Shown: piece after piece, positions 1 through 13,531 of the stretch | Numbering within the stretch: the first letter of the stretch is position 1 | Layout of the letters: every line of letters begins with the position of its first letter | Source of the DNA: Cichorium intybus | Taxonomy: Eukaryota; Streptophyta; Magnoliopsida; Asterales; Asteraceae | Assembly (NCBI GenBank): GCA_023525715.1 | Contig: CM042012.1 | Span: 115,114,298 to 115,178,297, forward strand | DNA length: 64,000 bases | Reading direction: 5' to 3' | Notes under the pieces: model-generated | What the model was told of the DNA's origin: nothing | The model's input: the letters and a program-made list of their open reading frames with translations, nothing else | Database searches by the model: none | Position numbers and translations under genes: made by a program

Positions 1-192
1 CAATAGGCTTGGATGGACAAGGCCTTGATTGGGTTAGGTTTTTGGGCCAGCGCCCATTCCTTTGATGGCATTATCAGACAAATTTTTTTTGATTAGAAAA
101 CCCTAAAATTTTTTGATGGCATTATCAGACAAAAAGAACAAAATGTGAGGTCTTCTTTTGGGTTGGCCCGCAACTTAACAATAAGTACTACA

Positions 193-369
193 AGGACACT
201 CTACTAGCTATGAAGAAGGAGATTGATATTTGGCGTAACAAAAGCTACCTAGTAAACTCCAGAAAAAGATCATCAAAATTGAGAAGCTAATAAAGGTTGA
301 GAAGATTCTTGTTGAGGCACAAATGAAGAAGTTGATCATTGAAGTGGAAAAGAGAAAAATCACCAAATA
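193..369 (+). pseudogene. lysine/glutamate-rich coiled-coil peptide fragment, unidentified
   Basis: With one frame change near 245-255, the plus strand reads as a lysine-, isoleucine- and glutamate-rich peptide (for example KLIIEVEKRKITK) ending at a TAA near 367. Its composition suggests a coiled coil. It lies just upstream of the LCMT1 exon in the same Helitron-like element, so it may be another captured fragment or a diverged part of the same donor gene. I do not recognise the source. Confidence 0.3.
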
Positions 370-414
370 ATTGTGTGGAACAATTAAGCTGCTTCCTACT
401 AATGTTACTTTCAG

Positions 415-535
415 GTTGCCAACATTTATAATTGCAGAATGCATGTTAATATATTTGGATCCTGATTCAAGTCGTGCTATTGTTGAATGGGATTCAATAA
501 CATTTTCTACATCAATATTCTTCTTATACGAGCAG
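415..535 (+). pseudogene. LCMT1: LCMT1 (leucine carboxyl methyltransferase 1) exon fragment
   Basis: Translation gives LPTFIIAECMLIYLDPDSSR followed by a stretch ending FFLYEQ. This is the conserved core of leucine carboxyl methyltransferase 1, the SAM-dependent enzyme that methylates the C-terminal leucine of the PP2A catalytic subunit. The exon is preceded by TTTCAG and followed by a GT donor, so both splice borders survive. The matching downstream exon is at 1808-1891. Purple acid phosphatase sequence lies between them where the rest of the LCMT1 intron and exon region should be. No start, no N-terminal SAM-binding region and no C-terminus are present, so this is a captured or broken copy. 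Confidence 0.8.
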
Positions 536-694
536 GTATATTGATGCTTCATCAAAATATTTTAACTAAAATACCCTTCAATCAAAATTCAATATGAATT
601 GCCAACTACTCATGACTTAATTCATTAATGTAATCCATTTTGCGTTTACAGTACAATAATTATTTTTTATCTCATATGGTGAATAACTTTTCAG

Positions 695-1563
695 GATGAA
701 TACTCCCTTTTCAAGCCATACAAGCACAAATATCACGTACCTTTTAAAGCTTCTCAAAGTAGATCGCCACTTTGGTATTCCATTAAGCGCGCATCAGCAC
801 ACATCATTGTGCTTTCTTCTTACTCGGCATTTGGTAAAATCAAACCTTTTATTACATAGATTTTAGTTATCCATTTTTTAACTTAAATCTAAGATGAATG
901 TTGTTTTCGAACTCTTATAGCGAAATAGCTAAAACAAGAACTTGCAAAAGTTAATAGAATTGAAACCCACATGGTTGATTAATCTCGTGCATTCGCCAAT
1001 GTACAACCATAATAACTATCATTTTATGGAAGGAGAAGGCATGTGAGTTGTGCTCGAGCCATGGTTTGTTAAATACAAAGTTGATCTTGTGTTTTCCGGA
1101 CATGTTCATTCATATGAACTCTCGGTAATTTTTTCTCACTTCTTAATTATAATCATATATAAAACCATTTAGTGTTACGTTTAAAATTTGTTTCATTATA
1201 TAGGAGAGAGTCTCAATTCGATATAACATAACCGATGGACTAAGTACTCCAGTGAAAGACCCTTTTGATCCCGTTTACATTACTATTGGTGATGGTGGAA
1301 ACATTGAGGGTATCGCTGAAAGGTAACATTATGCTCAAATAACATAAAGGATCTTCTATGATATTTGGATTAAAAAAAAGCTCACTTTTAAATGATTTTT
1401 TATTTTTGCAGTTTTACAGAAAACAACCAGATTACTCGGCTTTTAGGGAAGCAAGCTTTGGGCATGCATTACTCGAGATAAAGAACAGAACACACGCCTT
1501 ATACAACTGGCATTGTAATAAAGACAATGTGGCTGTTTCTGGCGTATATTGCTTACCAGATTA
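695..1563 (+). pseudogene. purple acid phosphatase fragment, C-terminal half, broken
   Basis: Four exon-like blocks read as plant purple acid phosphatase: 695-833 (KYHVPFKASQSRSPLWYSIK), about 906-1122 (HSPMYN, EPWFVKYKVDLVFSGHVHSYE), about 1204-1322 (DPVYITIGDGGNIEG) and about 1412-1563 (QPDYSAFREASFGHALLEIK). The metal-ligand histidines of the family are visible in HSPMYN and GHVH. GT/AG borders lie near each block. It cannot encode an enzyme: there is a frame change near 965-975, an in-frame TGA at 1044-1046 where the family has Arg, no N-terminal half, and a divergent C-terminus ending at 1561-1563. It sits between two LCMT1 exons in the same orientation. Confidence 0.85.
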
Positions 1564-1807
1564 AGACGATGTTCTTTTTTCCCATTAACCACTGAATAAT
1601 TTGTGTGAATGTGAGTAAATAACCATTTTACCCTTCTAACATGCTAACAAACAAGTTTCACTATATCCATCAATTATAACAATTAAACAAACATACGCAA
1701 TTGAAAATTTGAAGTGTGTATTTTGTATCTACACTTTTAGTAATCTTGAAGTATATATTGTGCATTATCGATAATAATTAATATGTGAATTTATGTATCT
1801 TTTTTAG

Positions 1808-1891
1808 AGTCGAGGGTGTGGACTTTTAGGCATTTATGATACACCAACATTGCTTGCAAAGGAAAAACTTTTCCTTGACCGTGGTTGGCAG
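1808..1891 (+). pseudogene. LCMT1: LCMT1 downstream exon fragment
   Basis: An 84-nt block, bounded by TTTTTTAG and GTAACC, translates to SRGCGLLGIYDTPTLLAKEK then LFLDRGWQ. This is the segment that follows the YEQ exon in LCMT1 proteins, after one short intervening stretch. The reading frame is open and the splice borders are intact. Together with 415-535 it shows that LCMT1 sequence was interrupted by, or assembled around, the purple acid phosphatase fragment. No further LCMT1 exons follow before the Helitron-like end at 2164. Confidence 0.8.
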
Positions 1892-1933
1892 GTAACCAAT
1901 AAAAAATACATCTTTTATTTACAGTTAGTATTA

Positions 1934-1977
1934 CCAAATTATAGCAATGTCAAGCAATTTTCATTGCTATAATTTGG
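1934..1977. repeat. perfect 16-bp inverted repeat (hairpin)
   Basis: CCAAATTATAGCAATG at 1934-1949 is exactly complementary to 1962-1977, with a 12-nt spacer. The arm resembles the ends of the tandem sequence in CLPR1 intron 4 (8811-9000), so this is probably a relic of the same small repeat family. Confidence 0.6.
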
Positions 1978-2137
1978 ATAGATTTTACCTAACAAGAAAA
2001 AAATTGAAAATACAAATGCAATAATTGGGTAGATTATTTATGGTACAACATCTTAAGAAAGAAAAAGAAAACCAAAAGTACAATACTGTAGCAAAAAGAT
2101 ACGAAACTTGGATGCTAACAATCTTTTCATTAACAAT

Positions 2138-2288
<151 letters not shown>

Positions 2289-2291
2289 TAG

Positions 2292-4658
<2,367 letters not shown>

Positions 4659-4661
4659 TAA

Positions 4662-4892
4662 AGGCCCGTTTGGATGTGCTTATAAAACTCCTTATTGACT
4701 TATTGGTTTTTTGGAAAAGCCATAAGTCAATAAGTAAGGGTCTCCTTACTTATTGAAAACTCCTTATAAGTCGTAAGGAAGGGGAAATAAGCAGTTTTTA
4801 ATAAGTAAGGAGGCCCTTACTTATTGACTTATGGCTTTTCTAAAAAACCAATAAGTCAATAAGTAGTTTTATAAGCACATCCAAACGGACCC
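4662..4892. mobile_element. Tourist-like MITE (PIF/Harbinger), TSD TAA
   Basis: The ends read AGGCCCGTTTGGATGTGC and, inverted, GGGTCCGTTTGGATGTGC. The inverted similarity extends through about 100 bp on each side, so nearly the whole 231 bp folds back. TAA is present at 4659-4661 and 4893-4895, matching the three-base TWA target duplication of the Harbinger/Tourist group. No coding capacity. Confidence 0.8.
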
Positions 4893-4895
4893 TAA

Positions 4896-5545
4896 TTTCT
4901 AGTGTGGGAGGAGGGATTAGATTTTTGGCTAATTGTTGTTTATTTCCATAATGATCTTAATCTCATCCTTAAATACATGTACTATTGGATGAGGTTGTGT
5001 GAAGCCCTTTTAGGATCCATCCAATAGTTCAAGCTCACCAAGTAAAAAGGAATTAGGAAATCTCTTTTATTGACATTAAATAAAATATCTATTTAATTCG
5101 TTGATCTCAATAAATAATAAAATAAAACTATTTTATTTTCCTTTACTTATTTTGATTAATACATAATAAACTTATCTTATATAAATCTATTATTTATTCT
5201 GGATGTTTTAAGAATTTTAGTGTAAGAATCTTAGCATGCCTTAGGTCGTATAGTTTGCATGCTCATTTATTTGTCCTATGCTTAAAGCTACTTAGCTTTG
5301 GCCTGAATGTGTAAAATGATACATAAAATGGTAAAAGTATATTGTTATTGTGTTGTATCAAATGTATTGAAAATATAATACATTGATTAATAAGATATAT
5401 ATTTGCAATTTTATAAAAGAAAATGTTACTAAATAAAAGTTTCACATTGTTCTACGTAGATATCTCCATCCTTTTTAAAGGTTTAACCACTCTATTATTA
5501 TTGTCTTAAAGATATGGGTTACATAAAGGGTTAGGCATACGAGGC
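4896..5545. other. AT-rich spacer
   Basis: No supported gene. Short frames here lack homology and codon structure. Confidence 0.5.
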
Positions 5546-6330
5546 TGTTAGTATTAAGGACCTCGACAGGTGATCTCTTCACACGATTTAATCATGACCT
5601 AAAGAAACGATAAGAAGAACAGAAACCAAAATCGAAGAACACAAAGATTTAAAGTGGTTCACTTGATCTAGACTGATCAATCTACGTCCACCGAAGGAAC
5701 TAGAGAGTTTACAAGTATTTTGCACCCTCTTTATATTTTCGGCGCACACTCTTAACATTTTCAAAGTTACAACTGAGATTACCTTTATACCGGGCAAGGA
5801 GATCTAACTGAGATGATGACAAATCTTCTAGCTTCTTGCTTTTACAATAGGCCAACTAATGAGACAGGTCACGAAACATGCTGTCCAAACCAACTTTCTG
5901 ACAGCAACAGACCTGGGAACTTGTGCTAAGGGGACACTTCGCCTCTGAAGTAGCTTCTCCCTTTTATCAACATCTTTACTCTCCACATCCAAACCATGTG
6001 GAGATTCTACTGCAAAAGTCCGAACCAGAATGAGGCTGCTTCATCGGTCCTGCTGACTTTGTTTTGGACCAAACTGTGGATCTTCTAAAGTAGACAGAGA
6101 AGATGAGAATACCATGGAATTTTGATACCTACTTTATATCTGATGATTTGCTTTGCTTGGCACCGCCTGATCGAGGAGGAAATTCCTCGGACAAGGAAAC
6201 TGATCTGTCTGGAGCGCAACACTTCCAACCGTACTAGCTTCCTCGCCTCGGTTCCTGGTTGCTCCGGACTGTTGATCTTCTTCGGCCGCAATGTCTTCCT
6301 CGATTTGGATTAGACTCCACATACTTAACA
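5546..6330. repeat. solo-LTR-like sequence (diverged), TG...CA
   Basis: It begins TGTTAGTATT and ends CTCCACATACTTAACA. It aligns end to end, with many substitutions, to the cleaner solo LTR at 58434-59174. Shared blocks include GTGGTTCACTTGATC-like sequence, ACTTTCTGACA, GAAGTAGCTTCTCCCTTT, CAACCGTACTAGCTT and the final CTCCACATACTTAACA. The flanking pentamers GAGGC and GACGT agree at only three positions, so no clear target duplication remains. The several open frames on both strands are LTR shadows. Confidence 0.6.
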
Positions 6331-7679
6331 GACGTGTTTGACAATTAGCTTTTGAAAGCTTTTAAGAGCTTGCACTTTTAGCTTTTAAAAACGCAATTTA
6401 AAGAAAAAAATTCATTGGGAGTAAGAACTTAGAGCTTTTATTTTAGAACAAAAAATTTTTAAAGTCAAAAGCTACTTCAAACAACGTTTAACGAAAAGCT
6501 ATTGGCTGTTATAGCAAACTTAGAAGGTTTCCCTTAAAAAGGCACAATTTGTATTTTTATGTAATTTTATATACATCAAAAAGTTACATTGTCAAATACT
6601 TTTATATAAATGCGACTACAATTCCTTCCTCCAAATAAAGCTACACTTTTATACAAATACAACCACAATTTCTTGCTCCTAAAAGCTACAACTTATGACA
6701 ACATGTTATTTCAACCAAACATTAGCCCAGGTTCAGAATTTTATTTGTAACCTCTAAGATTATTGAAGCACAATCAATAGCAGCCATGTTTTACATTTGA
6801 TTTCTGATGATGGTTAAATAAGTTAAGGTTTTAGTAAAACTTGATTCATATCAAATTCATAGGATCGCTACGAAATGTATACTTACTTAAGGCTAACCGA
6901 TAGTAAAATCCAACTATAAGTCTCACAAAAACAAAGAAAATATGACAAATTCCAAAAATCAGACTAAGTTTTTACAAAGTTCGATTTTGACACTATGCTA
7001 TTTTTCTTTTCAAGTAAGCCACCAGGTTTTAAAAGAAGTTCGATTTTTGAGACTATATTTTCCAATTTGTTTCAATGTTGACTATTTGACTAGTCAAACT
7101 GGTTGTCAGCTGACGAAGAATGATGACATGCCAGTCTATGATGACGTGAAACTAACGTAGCATGATGACATGATACTTTTTGTTGACATCATTCCCTAAG
7201 CGTCAAAATTGAACTAAAAAATAAAATAAAACTTAATTGAAAAAAAAATATGTAAAATCAAACATTTGTGAAAACTTAGTGTCTTTTTGCTTTTTGTACT
7301 TATTAAAATGAAAACTCGGTATTTTAAAACAAAAAAATAACAACTCCTTGGTAATTTTTATTATTTTTGTTTGTAATATATAAGTTAAAAAAACACAATG
7401 TCAATAGGTTCTTTGGCTTTCACCTTAATAAAACCTCCCCAATTGGACCTCATTTACTAGTTGATCAACATTGAATAAAAAAATTAATTCACAACTCTAG
7501 TGCAATTGCAAATAGGTCCAAAAGGTAAAATGACATATTACTTTCTGAGCTTCAGATTATCACATTGTTCTACACAAACTCATACATTCTTCTTCCATGT
7601 ATGATCGTATACAATACTTTCATTTTGGCCAAAAATAGACCAACATGATACAAACACCAACGTGTACCCCATGAACCAC
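6331..7679. other. spacer with a possible degenerate foldback MITE, then CLPR1 3' flank
   Basis: Between about 6335 and 6730, GTTTGACAATTAGCTTTTG on the left and inverted AGCTTTTAGGAG / GTTTGG motifs on the right suggest an old MITE, but the ends are not clean. The rest is AT-rich. The 3' untranslated region of CLPR1 would lie just below 7680; I cannot place its poly(A) site. Confidence 0.4.
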
Positions 7680-10659
7680 CTACCTAAATCCAGAAGGAGC
7701 CGCCTGTGCACCACCACCTGCACCACCTCTCCTAGCGGCTTTCGATTGTGCAAGAATCTCATCATAATTCTAACCACCAAAAAGAAACCCCAAAATCAAA
7801 ACGGGTATTTAAAAAGATTTCAAAAAAACCAAAAATTCAAAACGGGTATTTAAAAAGATTTCAAAAAAACCAAAAATTCAAAACGGGTATTTAAAAAGAT
7901 TTCAAAAAAACCAAAAATTCAAAACGGGTATTTAAAAAGATTTCAAAAAAACCAAAAATTCAAAACGGGTATTTAAAAAGATTTCAAAAAACCAAATAAA
8001 ATGCAAAAATATTACATACCCGTTTATCAAAAGCGTTGTCTCTTGAGGTAATAATCTTGTCAGCAACCCCATAATCAATTGCTTCTTGTGCTTGCAAGTA
8101 TTTAGGCCTTTGAATATCTTTCCTGATTTCATCTTTTGGTTTCCCAATTCCTTTTTCAAGTAATTCAAGAAAATAATCCGTGTTTGTGTCCAATTCCTTT
8201 GCTTTTATCCACATGTCAATTGCTGCCCCACTTGACCGGTTGACTTTTGGTAGATATAATTTCGCTACAATAAATCGAAACATATAGTAATATAGTATCA
8301 TTAAAGATCACATTCGATTCAAAGTTTCAATTTTTAATTATCTTTAACATGGAAATAGATGTTTTGAAGATGAGATTGAAATCTTGGAGTAAAAAGTATG
8401 CATCTTTTTTGCAATATTCGATTATGGTTTTAATTTTTTTTAAGGAAAATGATTAAATGAGAACATACTTGATGAATTTGGCTGTAATGCACGAAACCCT
8501 TTGGTTCCAAGGGATAATAGCATTGCTGCTTGACCAAAAGCCATGCCACAGTTGACCGTATACACGTCTGACTTGCAGTACTTGAGGGCGATTTGGGAAA
8601 ATAACAAGATATTAGTAAGATCAAGAAATGAATAAGATAAAAAGGAGATAAAAGTTGAATGATTTCTTACAGCCATGATGTCAGCAATTGCATACGCCTC
8701 AGTTTCAGATCCAACTGTTTCCATTTTGTCATTCTATTGAATATATTAAGAGAAAGATTAAAATTTTAGGTAAGTTTTAATGTTTCAAGATCATAAAAAA
8801 GAGCTAAATACAATTAATAGCAATGTACTATTATTTGATTTGTTTTTTCTTATTAGGATAATATACTTTGAAAAATCTACCCAATTATAGCACCGTACTA
8901 ATACTTTATATGTTTTTTATTAGGACATAGTACTTTGAAAACTTTATTCAATTACAGCAGTGAACTTTGTTTCTATTTAGATAACATTGCTATAATTGGT
9001 TATATTCTTTAAACATAAAATACTACAATAGAAAGAAACAAAAGCAAGATGCTATAACAAGCAAACAAAAATCTACAAAAATTCAAAACTTAAGCAATTT
9101 CTCATGAACCCAGGTACAAGATAAATGCTTAAAATTATCACAAAGAGTAATTTATGAATTTTACATTGCTATTTCTTGCATTGAACCCTAAAAGAAACAA
9201 ACCATCACCTGTGTTCCAGATGAATTAATATAAAGATATATAGGCTTAGCCGGATTATCATAATCCAACCACATAAATTGAGCAACAAGAAGCTCAGTCA
9301 CTGCTGGAACAATCTGTACCAACCAAAAAATTATCATCAAAATAAATACAAATTAATGTCATAAAATAACAACCAATAATACATAATTTTCTCTTTAGGT
9401 CACTTATCTTTTAACTGTATTCAATAGATCACTAAACTTTTTTCTGTGTTCTCATTACACCATTAAAGTGCATTTCAATCGAGTAATGTCAGTGTCAGAA
9501 TGACCTAAATAAATAAATATTGAATGTCACAGTAGACAACATGTAGGATTCAGTATCTGTTTATCTGGTTAAAATCTACCTAACTGATGTAATGAGAACC
9601 TAAAAGAAGTTTAGTGACCTACTGAATATAATTATTGGTTGTCATTTTATGACATTAACCTAAATAAATAACGATTAACAAAATTTTTATAAAATGAAAG
9701 TAGGTTGCTATTTCTTACAGGCATTCCTAGGTAACAAATACGCGCATCTAGAAGCAATGATGGCAAATCGGGAGGCGCGCTTCTAGGTCTTCCGGAAGCT
9801 CTACCGCCACCTCCACGGTACATGCTTACACTCATACTGTATTTTGCGGGCCCCATGTTGTTGGTTCCTGATAGGGTCCACATTCCTCCATGATTTAAGT
9901 AATTATGAGATGATGAGATTGTTTCCTGTTAAAAAAAAAGTAAAATTTATGTAGAATAAAGATAATGAAGTGTAGGGACTAAAGTGTAAATTGATAAGAG
10001 TTAAGAGACCTCTGTGACGGATTCTGCTTGCTTTCTTATGGGATTATCTTCTGTCATGAACATGTCCATTTGTGAAGGACTGAGACCGTATAGGTATTGA
10101 GGGACATTCTTGTAATTTTCCATCACTGCAAGAAATTGGATTTTATGATTGTGAATGCTAATTTTGGAAGGTTGAATCGACATCTTGAAAGTTATAGATG
10201 TATCAATTGATAATCTATAACAGGTAATGGAATCGAATTGATAAAAGAATGCTCTGTTTCGATTTAGGGTTTCATTCATCTCTGTCACAAAAACAGAGGT
10301 CAAGCTACACAGAACCAAAATTGCATCAAGATTTCACAAACTCCGCTATTCATTTTAAATCGAAAAACCATAAACGTGAAGATAATATGAAATTTGGGAG
10401 GAAGGGACTCACATCCATCTTTAAGGTTTCCTTCCCTGAATTGTTTGGGTATGTAGTCGAGAGATTTATCGGCGGCGGTCACCGGAGACCTGAAACATCG
10501 TCCCCTAACCGTAGCGTCTTTCCTCGAAGGAGTACAGATGAAGTGGGTGGTGTTGTGGAGAAAAGACGATTTCAAGAACAGAGCGGTGGAACTACTGGAC
10601 TCCCGATTGTTGTCGACTGTCGGAGCTGATAGAGGTGAGAGGAGTAGCGACGTCGCCAT
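7680..10659 (-). CDS. CLPR1: ClpR1, inactive plastid Clp protease core subunit (8 exons, 394 aa)
   Basis: The gene encodes a ClpP-like, non-catalytic subunit of the chloroplast ClpPR protease ring. Coding exons, in order: 10659-10413, 10125-10010, 9925-9719, 9313-9209, 8733-8671, 8580-8469, 8264-8020 and 7769-7680. All introns are GT-AG and the phases join to 394 codons plus TAG. I chose the ATG at 10659 (MATSLLLSPL) because no ATG precedes it in frame. Residues 1 to about 60 are rich in Ser, Thr and Arg, as in a transit peptide. Then follow KFRE-like N-terminal sequence, YRGGGG, PPDLPSLLLDARICYLGMP and the ClpP fold. In CGMAFGQAAMLLSLG, Met266 replaces the catalytic Ser of ClpP (GQAAS), and the ClpP His motif is absent, which defines ClpR. 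The length is close to known ClpR1. It looks intact. Intron 3 holds a MITE, and introns 4 and 7 hold tandem repeats. Confidence 0.95.
7797..7995. repeat. 41-bp tandem repeat, 5 copies, in CLPR1 intron 7
   Basis: The unit begins CAAAACGGGTATTTAAAAAG and repeats with a 41-bp period at 7797, 7838, 7879, 7920 and 7961, almost without change until the last copy decays near 7990. It fills most of the 250-bp last intron. Near-identity of the units points to recent slippage or unequal exchange. Confidence 0.9.
8811..9000. repeat. about 70-bp degenerate tandem repeat in CLPR1 intron 4
   Basis: Roughly 2.7 units, each starting near CAATTATAGCA and ending near ACTTTGAAAA, begin at about 8811, 8881 and 8949. 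The last end, CATTGCTATAATTGG, is the inverse of the unit start, so the block also has inverted-repeat character. It is related to the hairpin at 1934-1977. Confidence 0.5.
9353..9658. mobile_element. foldback MITE in CLPR1 intron 3
   Basis: TTAATGTCATAAAATAACAA at the left end is matched, inverted, at 9631-9658 with one or two changes. Inner blocks (GATCACTAAACTT and GTTCTCATTAC) are also inverted between the halves. The 306-bp element fills most of the 405-bp intron between exons 3 and 4 and leaves both splice sites intact. Its family is not assigned. Confidence 0.7.
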
Positions 10660-10752
10660 GACTTTCTGCGACAAAGGGTTTGGAATGGAATCTTGATTTA
10701 TCTATTTTGTTTAATCTTTGTATAAATTTGATTTATGTGACCAAGAACGACG

Positions 10753-11031
10753 ATGAGGCCTCTAGTTAACTTCCGTTTCTTGCTAACGGCGTTGTTGATG
10801 GCAACCGCTGTTACCATCATGGGTGTCGAGTGTCGACCGGTTGGCCCGTACCCGGTCTTCTACATGGAACTCGGATGGTTTAATCTTGGGCTGCTAATTG
10901 GGTCCGAATCGGATTGGCACTTTGAGCTAAAAGAATCCAAAATAATGAAGTTACAACTTACAATAAACCAACTTCTTAGTAGAAACATATTTCCAACACA
11001 CCTAATACTGCTACATCAAATGCTTTTTTAA
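10753..11031 (+). CDS. possible small secreted peptide, unidentified (92 aa)
   Basis: The ATG lies 93 bp from the CLPR1 start, in divergent orientation. Residues 1 to about 27 look like a signal peptide: basic start (MRPLVNFR), hydrophobic core (FLLTALLMATAVTIMG), then a possible cleavage site before RPVGPYPVFYMELGW. The remainder has no family I recognise, and the C-terminal part after about residue 60 looks like translated noncoding sequence. It could be a real short gene, a 5' exon, or chance. No similar copy occurs elsewhere in the window. Confidence 0.3.
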   Translation: MRPLVNFRFLLTALLMATAVTIMGVECRPVGPYPVFYMELGWFNLGLLIGSESDWHFELKESKIMKLQLTINQLLSRNIFPTHLILLHQMLF

Positions 11032-11415
11032 TCGATTAATTAGTTAGTCGTTTAAACTTTAAACCCTTTTCAATCTTAATTTAACGACAAAATTTCAAAA
11101 ATGGTCTCTGGTTTCCAAAACATACCACAAATGGTCCTTATGAGGAACTTGCATGATGGTCCTTAAATTTGAAAACCCTTACACGAATGGTCCTTATGAT
11201 CCACTCTGTTTGTTTTGCATTGTTAAGGCCAGACATGTCCTGCTCCCGTGAGGGCATTTTGGTTATTTCCTTTAGACCGTCCTCCAACGTTAACATGCTA
11301 TATTTCTCCTTATTTATTTGCTTTTAATGTTAACCTTTGAACGACTTCTCAAGCTTCAGAATTGCCAAAAGAGAGGAATTATATAAATACGAAGATGAAG
11401 GTCAAGATGGTGTGA
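11032..11415. other. noncoding; 'aatggtcc' repeat-type sequence
   Basis: 11098-11215 has several copies of AAATGGTCCTTATGA-like sequence, resembling the inner part of the TIRs at 13336-13531. This suggests a small relic of a related element. Confidence 0.4.
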
Positions 11416-11580
11416 TGTGCTTGTGGTAGCGAACTTGTAATGGTTACCTTTTGGTTAAATCTCAATCTAGCAAAAAGATTTTGTTATTGTTGTTGTTATG
11501 AAAGCAATTGCAGGTGGATTAGGTGGATAGATCCGTTCATGTGCCTTAAAGCGTTGGATGACATATCTGGTTTACTATGA
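11416..11580 (+). pseudogene. GRF-type zinc-finger fragment
   Basis: The frame reads CACGSELVMV, then a Trp and an Asn-Leu-Ala-Lys-Arg-Phe segment, then a Cys, a second Cys and RWIRWIDPFMCLKALDDISG before TGA at 11578. The spacing C-x-C-G ... T-x-W ... N-x-x-x-R-F-x-x-C ... C-x-x-x-x-W-x-D is that of the plant GRF zinc finger, found in many short plant proteins and in some transposon-linked genes. A TGA lies immediately upstream at 11413-11415, so no start codon precedes it in frame. It is probably a decayed gene fragment, but a spliced upstream exon cannot be excluded. Confidence 0.6.
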
Positions 11581-13335
11581 TCCATGAACAATCAGCAGGA
11601 GTCCCTTTAACAATTTTGCATGGAGTCAAGGAGGTAAGTTGCTATTGGTTTTTAGTTGGTCTTTTTACTTTTGTATGTCTACAAATCTTGATCAGAGGTA
11701 GTACTTTGTAACAAATCAAGTATTTTGGATTTAATGTTAAGTGTAATGTAAGCTTCTTAATTGTTTATGAATTTTTTGTCAATTTTTAGTGTAATGAAGA
11801 ACTAGTTTTTGGTGGTAGTTTTGATGCCTCATTTGGAATCAAATATTGGAAACTTTAGAGTCAACTTTTAGTGGCAATTATGGTAAAAAAAAGGTGGCAA
11901 TTTTGTTGTCACTTTCACTTCAGTTAACTAGTACAAAATGTAGTTGCTTTGATGGTCATGTAACATAATAGATTAATAAACTTAAAATGCAAACACGTGT
12001 AGCATATCATAACCCATTACAACCCACATATTGTCCAAAAATCTAGAACTACCATATGACATATGGCTTACCACATACAATACCAAAAAAACAAATTACC
12101 ACTGTCACCATATTGCTTGTTTGCCATTAATAAAAAACAATCAACAAAAAATAAACATAACCTAATCCAACATGTAACCACACCAAACAACTTTCTCCTT
12201 CATCTTGCCCCTGACCTGCTTCTTCTTTCCTTTTGTCATCGTTTTTCTATCTTTATTGACTTACCATTAACCTTTGCAACTCCTTCAGTTATGTCATTTA
12301 TTGTGGCACTTGCTACATGTTATATTCAAGAACTTCTTGCACAATTCTTACCCTGGCTAGAAGGTTCATCATTTGCCATATTTCTTTTCTTTTGTCTCAT
12401 TCTTACCTGCAAGATTAACACCACAATTACAAATGCAACGCTTATAAACTAAAGGAGTGGAGATTGTTATATGGTTCACATGTCTCATAAGTTATGTATG
12501 ATGGTTGTCATAATCTAACTAGATTACATATTCTCACTCAAATCTTTTTCCTACCGATAAGACACACATGCTACTTCTCATAGTTTAATAGTTGCAAATT
12601 TTGAAAGACCCAACTTCCCTTGCAATTACGTTAGCCTACTATGGTTTTCTGGCGATCAAACTCTTATTATACAAGTTTATGGTGCTTCGTATATCACAAT
12701 GTGCAATCAACTTTATGTTTATACATTTGTAAAACATAACATACTATTACATGCATCAAACTATCAAAATAATGTCTAAATGTGTCATGAATACATAGTG
12801 TGTACATTAAGTTAATCATATTTACATATAACATTTTCAAAAATAGCTCAATGGAGGAGAGATGGCAAATGACATCAAGGAGTACCTAGGACCCATACTC
12901 CATTAGCATCGCCTAATCCTAACCCGTATCCTATATCACCACCAGAGAATATACATGCATATTTAAGATTTTATTTCCATTAAAAAATTATATTTTGTGT
13001 ACTATAATGAATTATTACAAATTGTTCATAATAAATATTAAAATATAGCCTAAAATCATAAAATAACATAGATAGAATTATTAATCAAACAAAATTAAAC
13101 GATGAAAATTTCAGAAACCAAATAATCATATCAAAAACTCAAATACGTTTTTGGGATTCATCCAGTCTAATGAACATATAATACAACTATTATCACATCT
13201 GGATAATACAATAAACCTCAAACCCATCTAATTGTTTGGACATGTATAAGTTAAATAGAAAAATTAGAATGTCTCATAGAGGGTTTGAAAATTATACCAC
13301 TAAGATAAAGATCCTTTGATGAGGAGTTGATTAAT
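11581..13335. other. noncoding spacer
   Basis: No gene supported. A 129-codon frame at 12063-12452 lacks any recognised domain and has the amino-acid bias of AT-rich noncoding DNA. Confidence 0.45.
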
Positions 13336-13531
13336 TTAAGACAAAACTTCATAAATGGTCCCTGTGGTTTCAAAAGATATCGACTTTAGTCCCTAACTTT
13401 CAAAAACCTCAAGGATAGTCCCTGTGGTTTGAAAACTCTTCATAAATGGTCCCTCCGTCAGTTTTTGTCCGTTAAATAGATAACTGATAAGGGTAAAATA
13501 GTCTTTTTCCAAAATAGGGACCATTTATGAA
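13336..13531 (+). repeat. left terminal inverted repeat of the MULE-like element
   Basis: Starts TTAAGACAAAACTTCATAAA and contains CCCTGTGGTTT motifs. Complementary to 36191-36387, with scattered changes in the inner part. Confidence 0.8.

Noticed and set aside
7797..7995. Regular 41-bp repeats resembling a CRISPR array
   Set aside because: There are no unique spacers; the units are contiguous tandem copies within a plant intron. The same applies to the LTR minisatellites at 14157-14422 and 20560-20910.
10249..10629. 126-codon plus-strand frame
   Set aside because: It is antisense to exon 1 of CLPR1, whose protein match and splice sites are clear.
12063..12452. 129-codon plus-strand frame
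   Set aside because: No recognised domain, AT-driven composition and no supporting neighbours.
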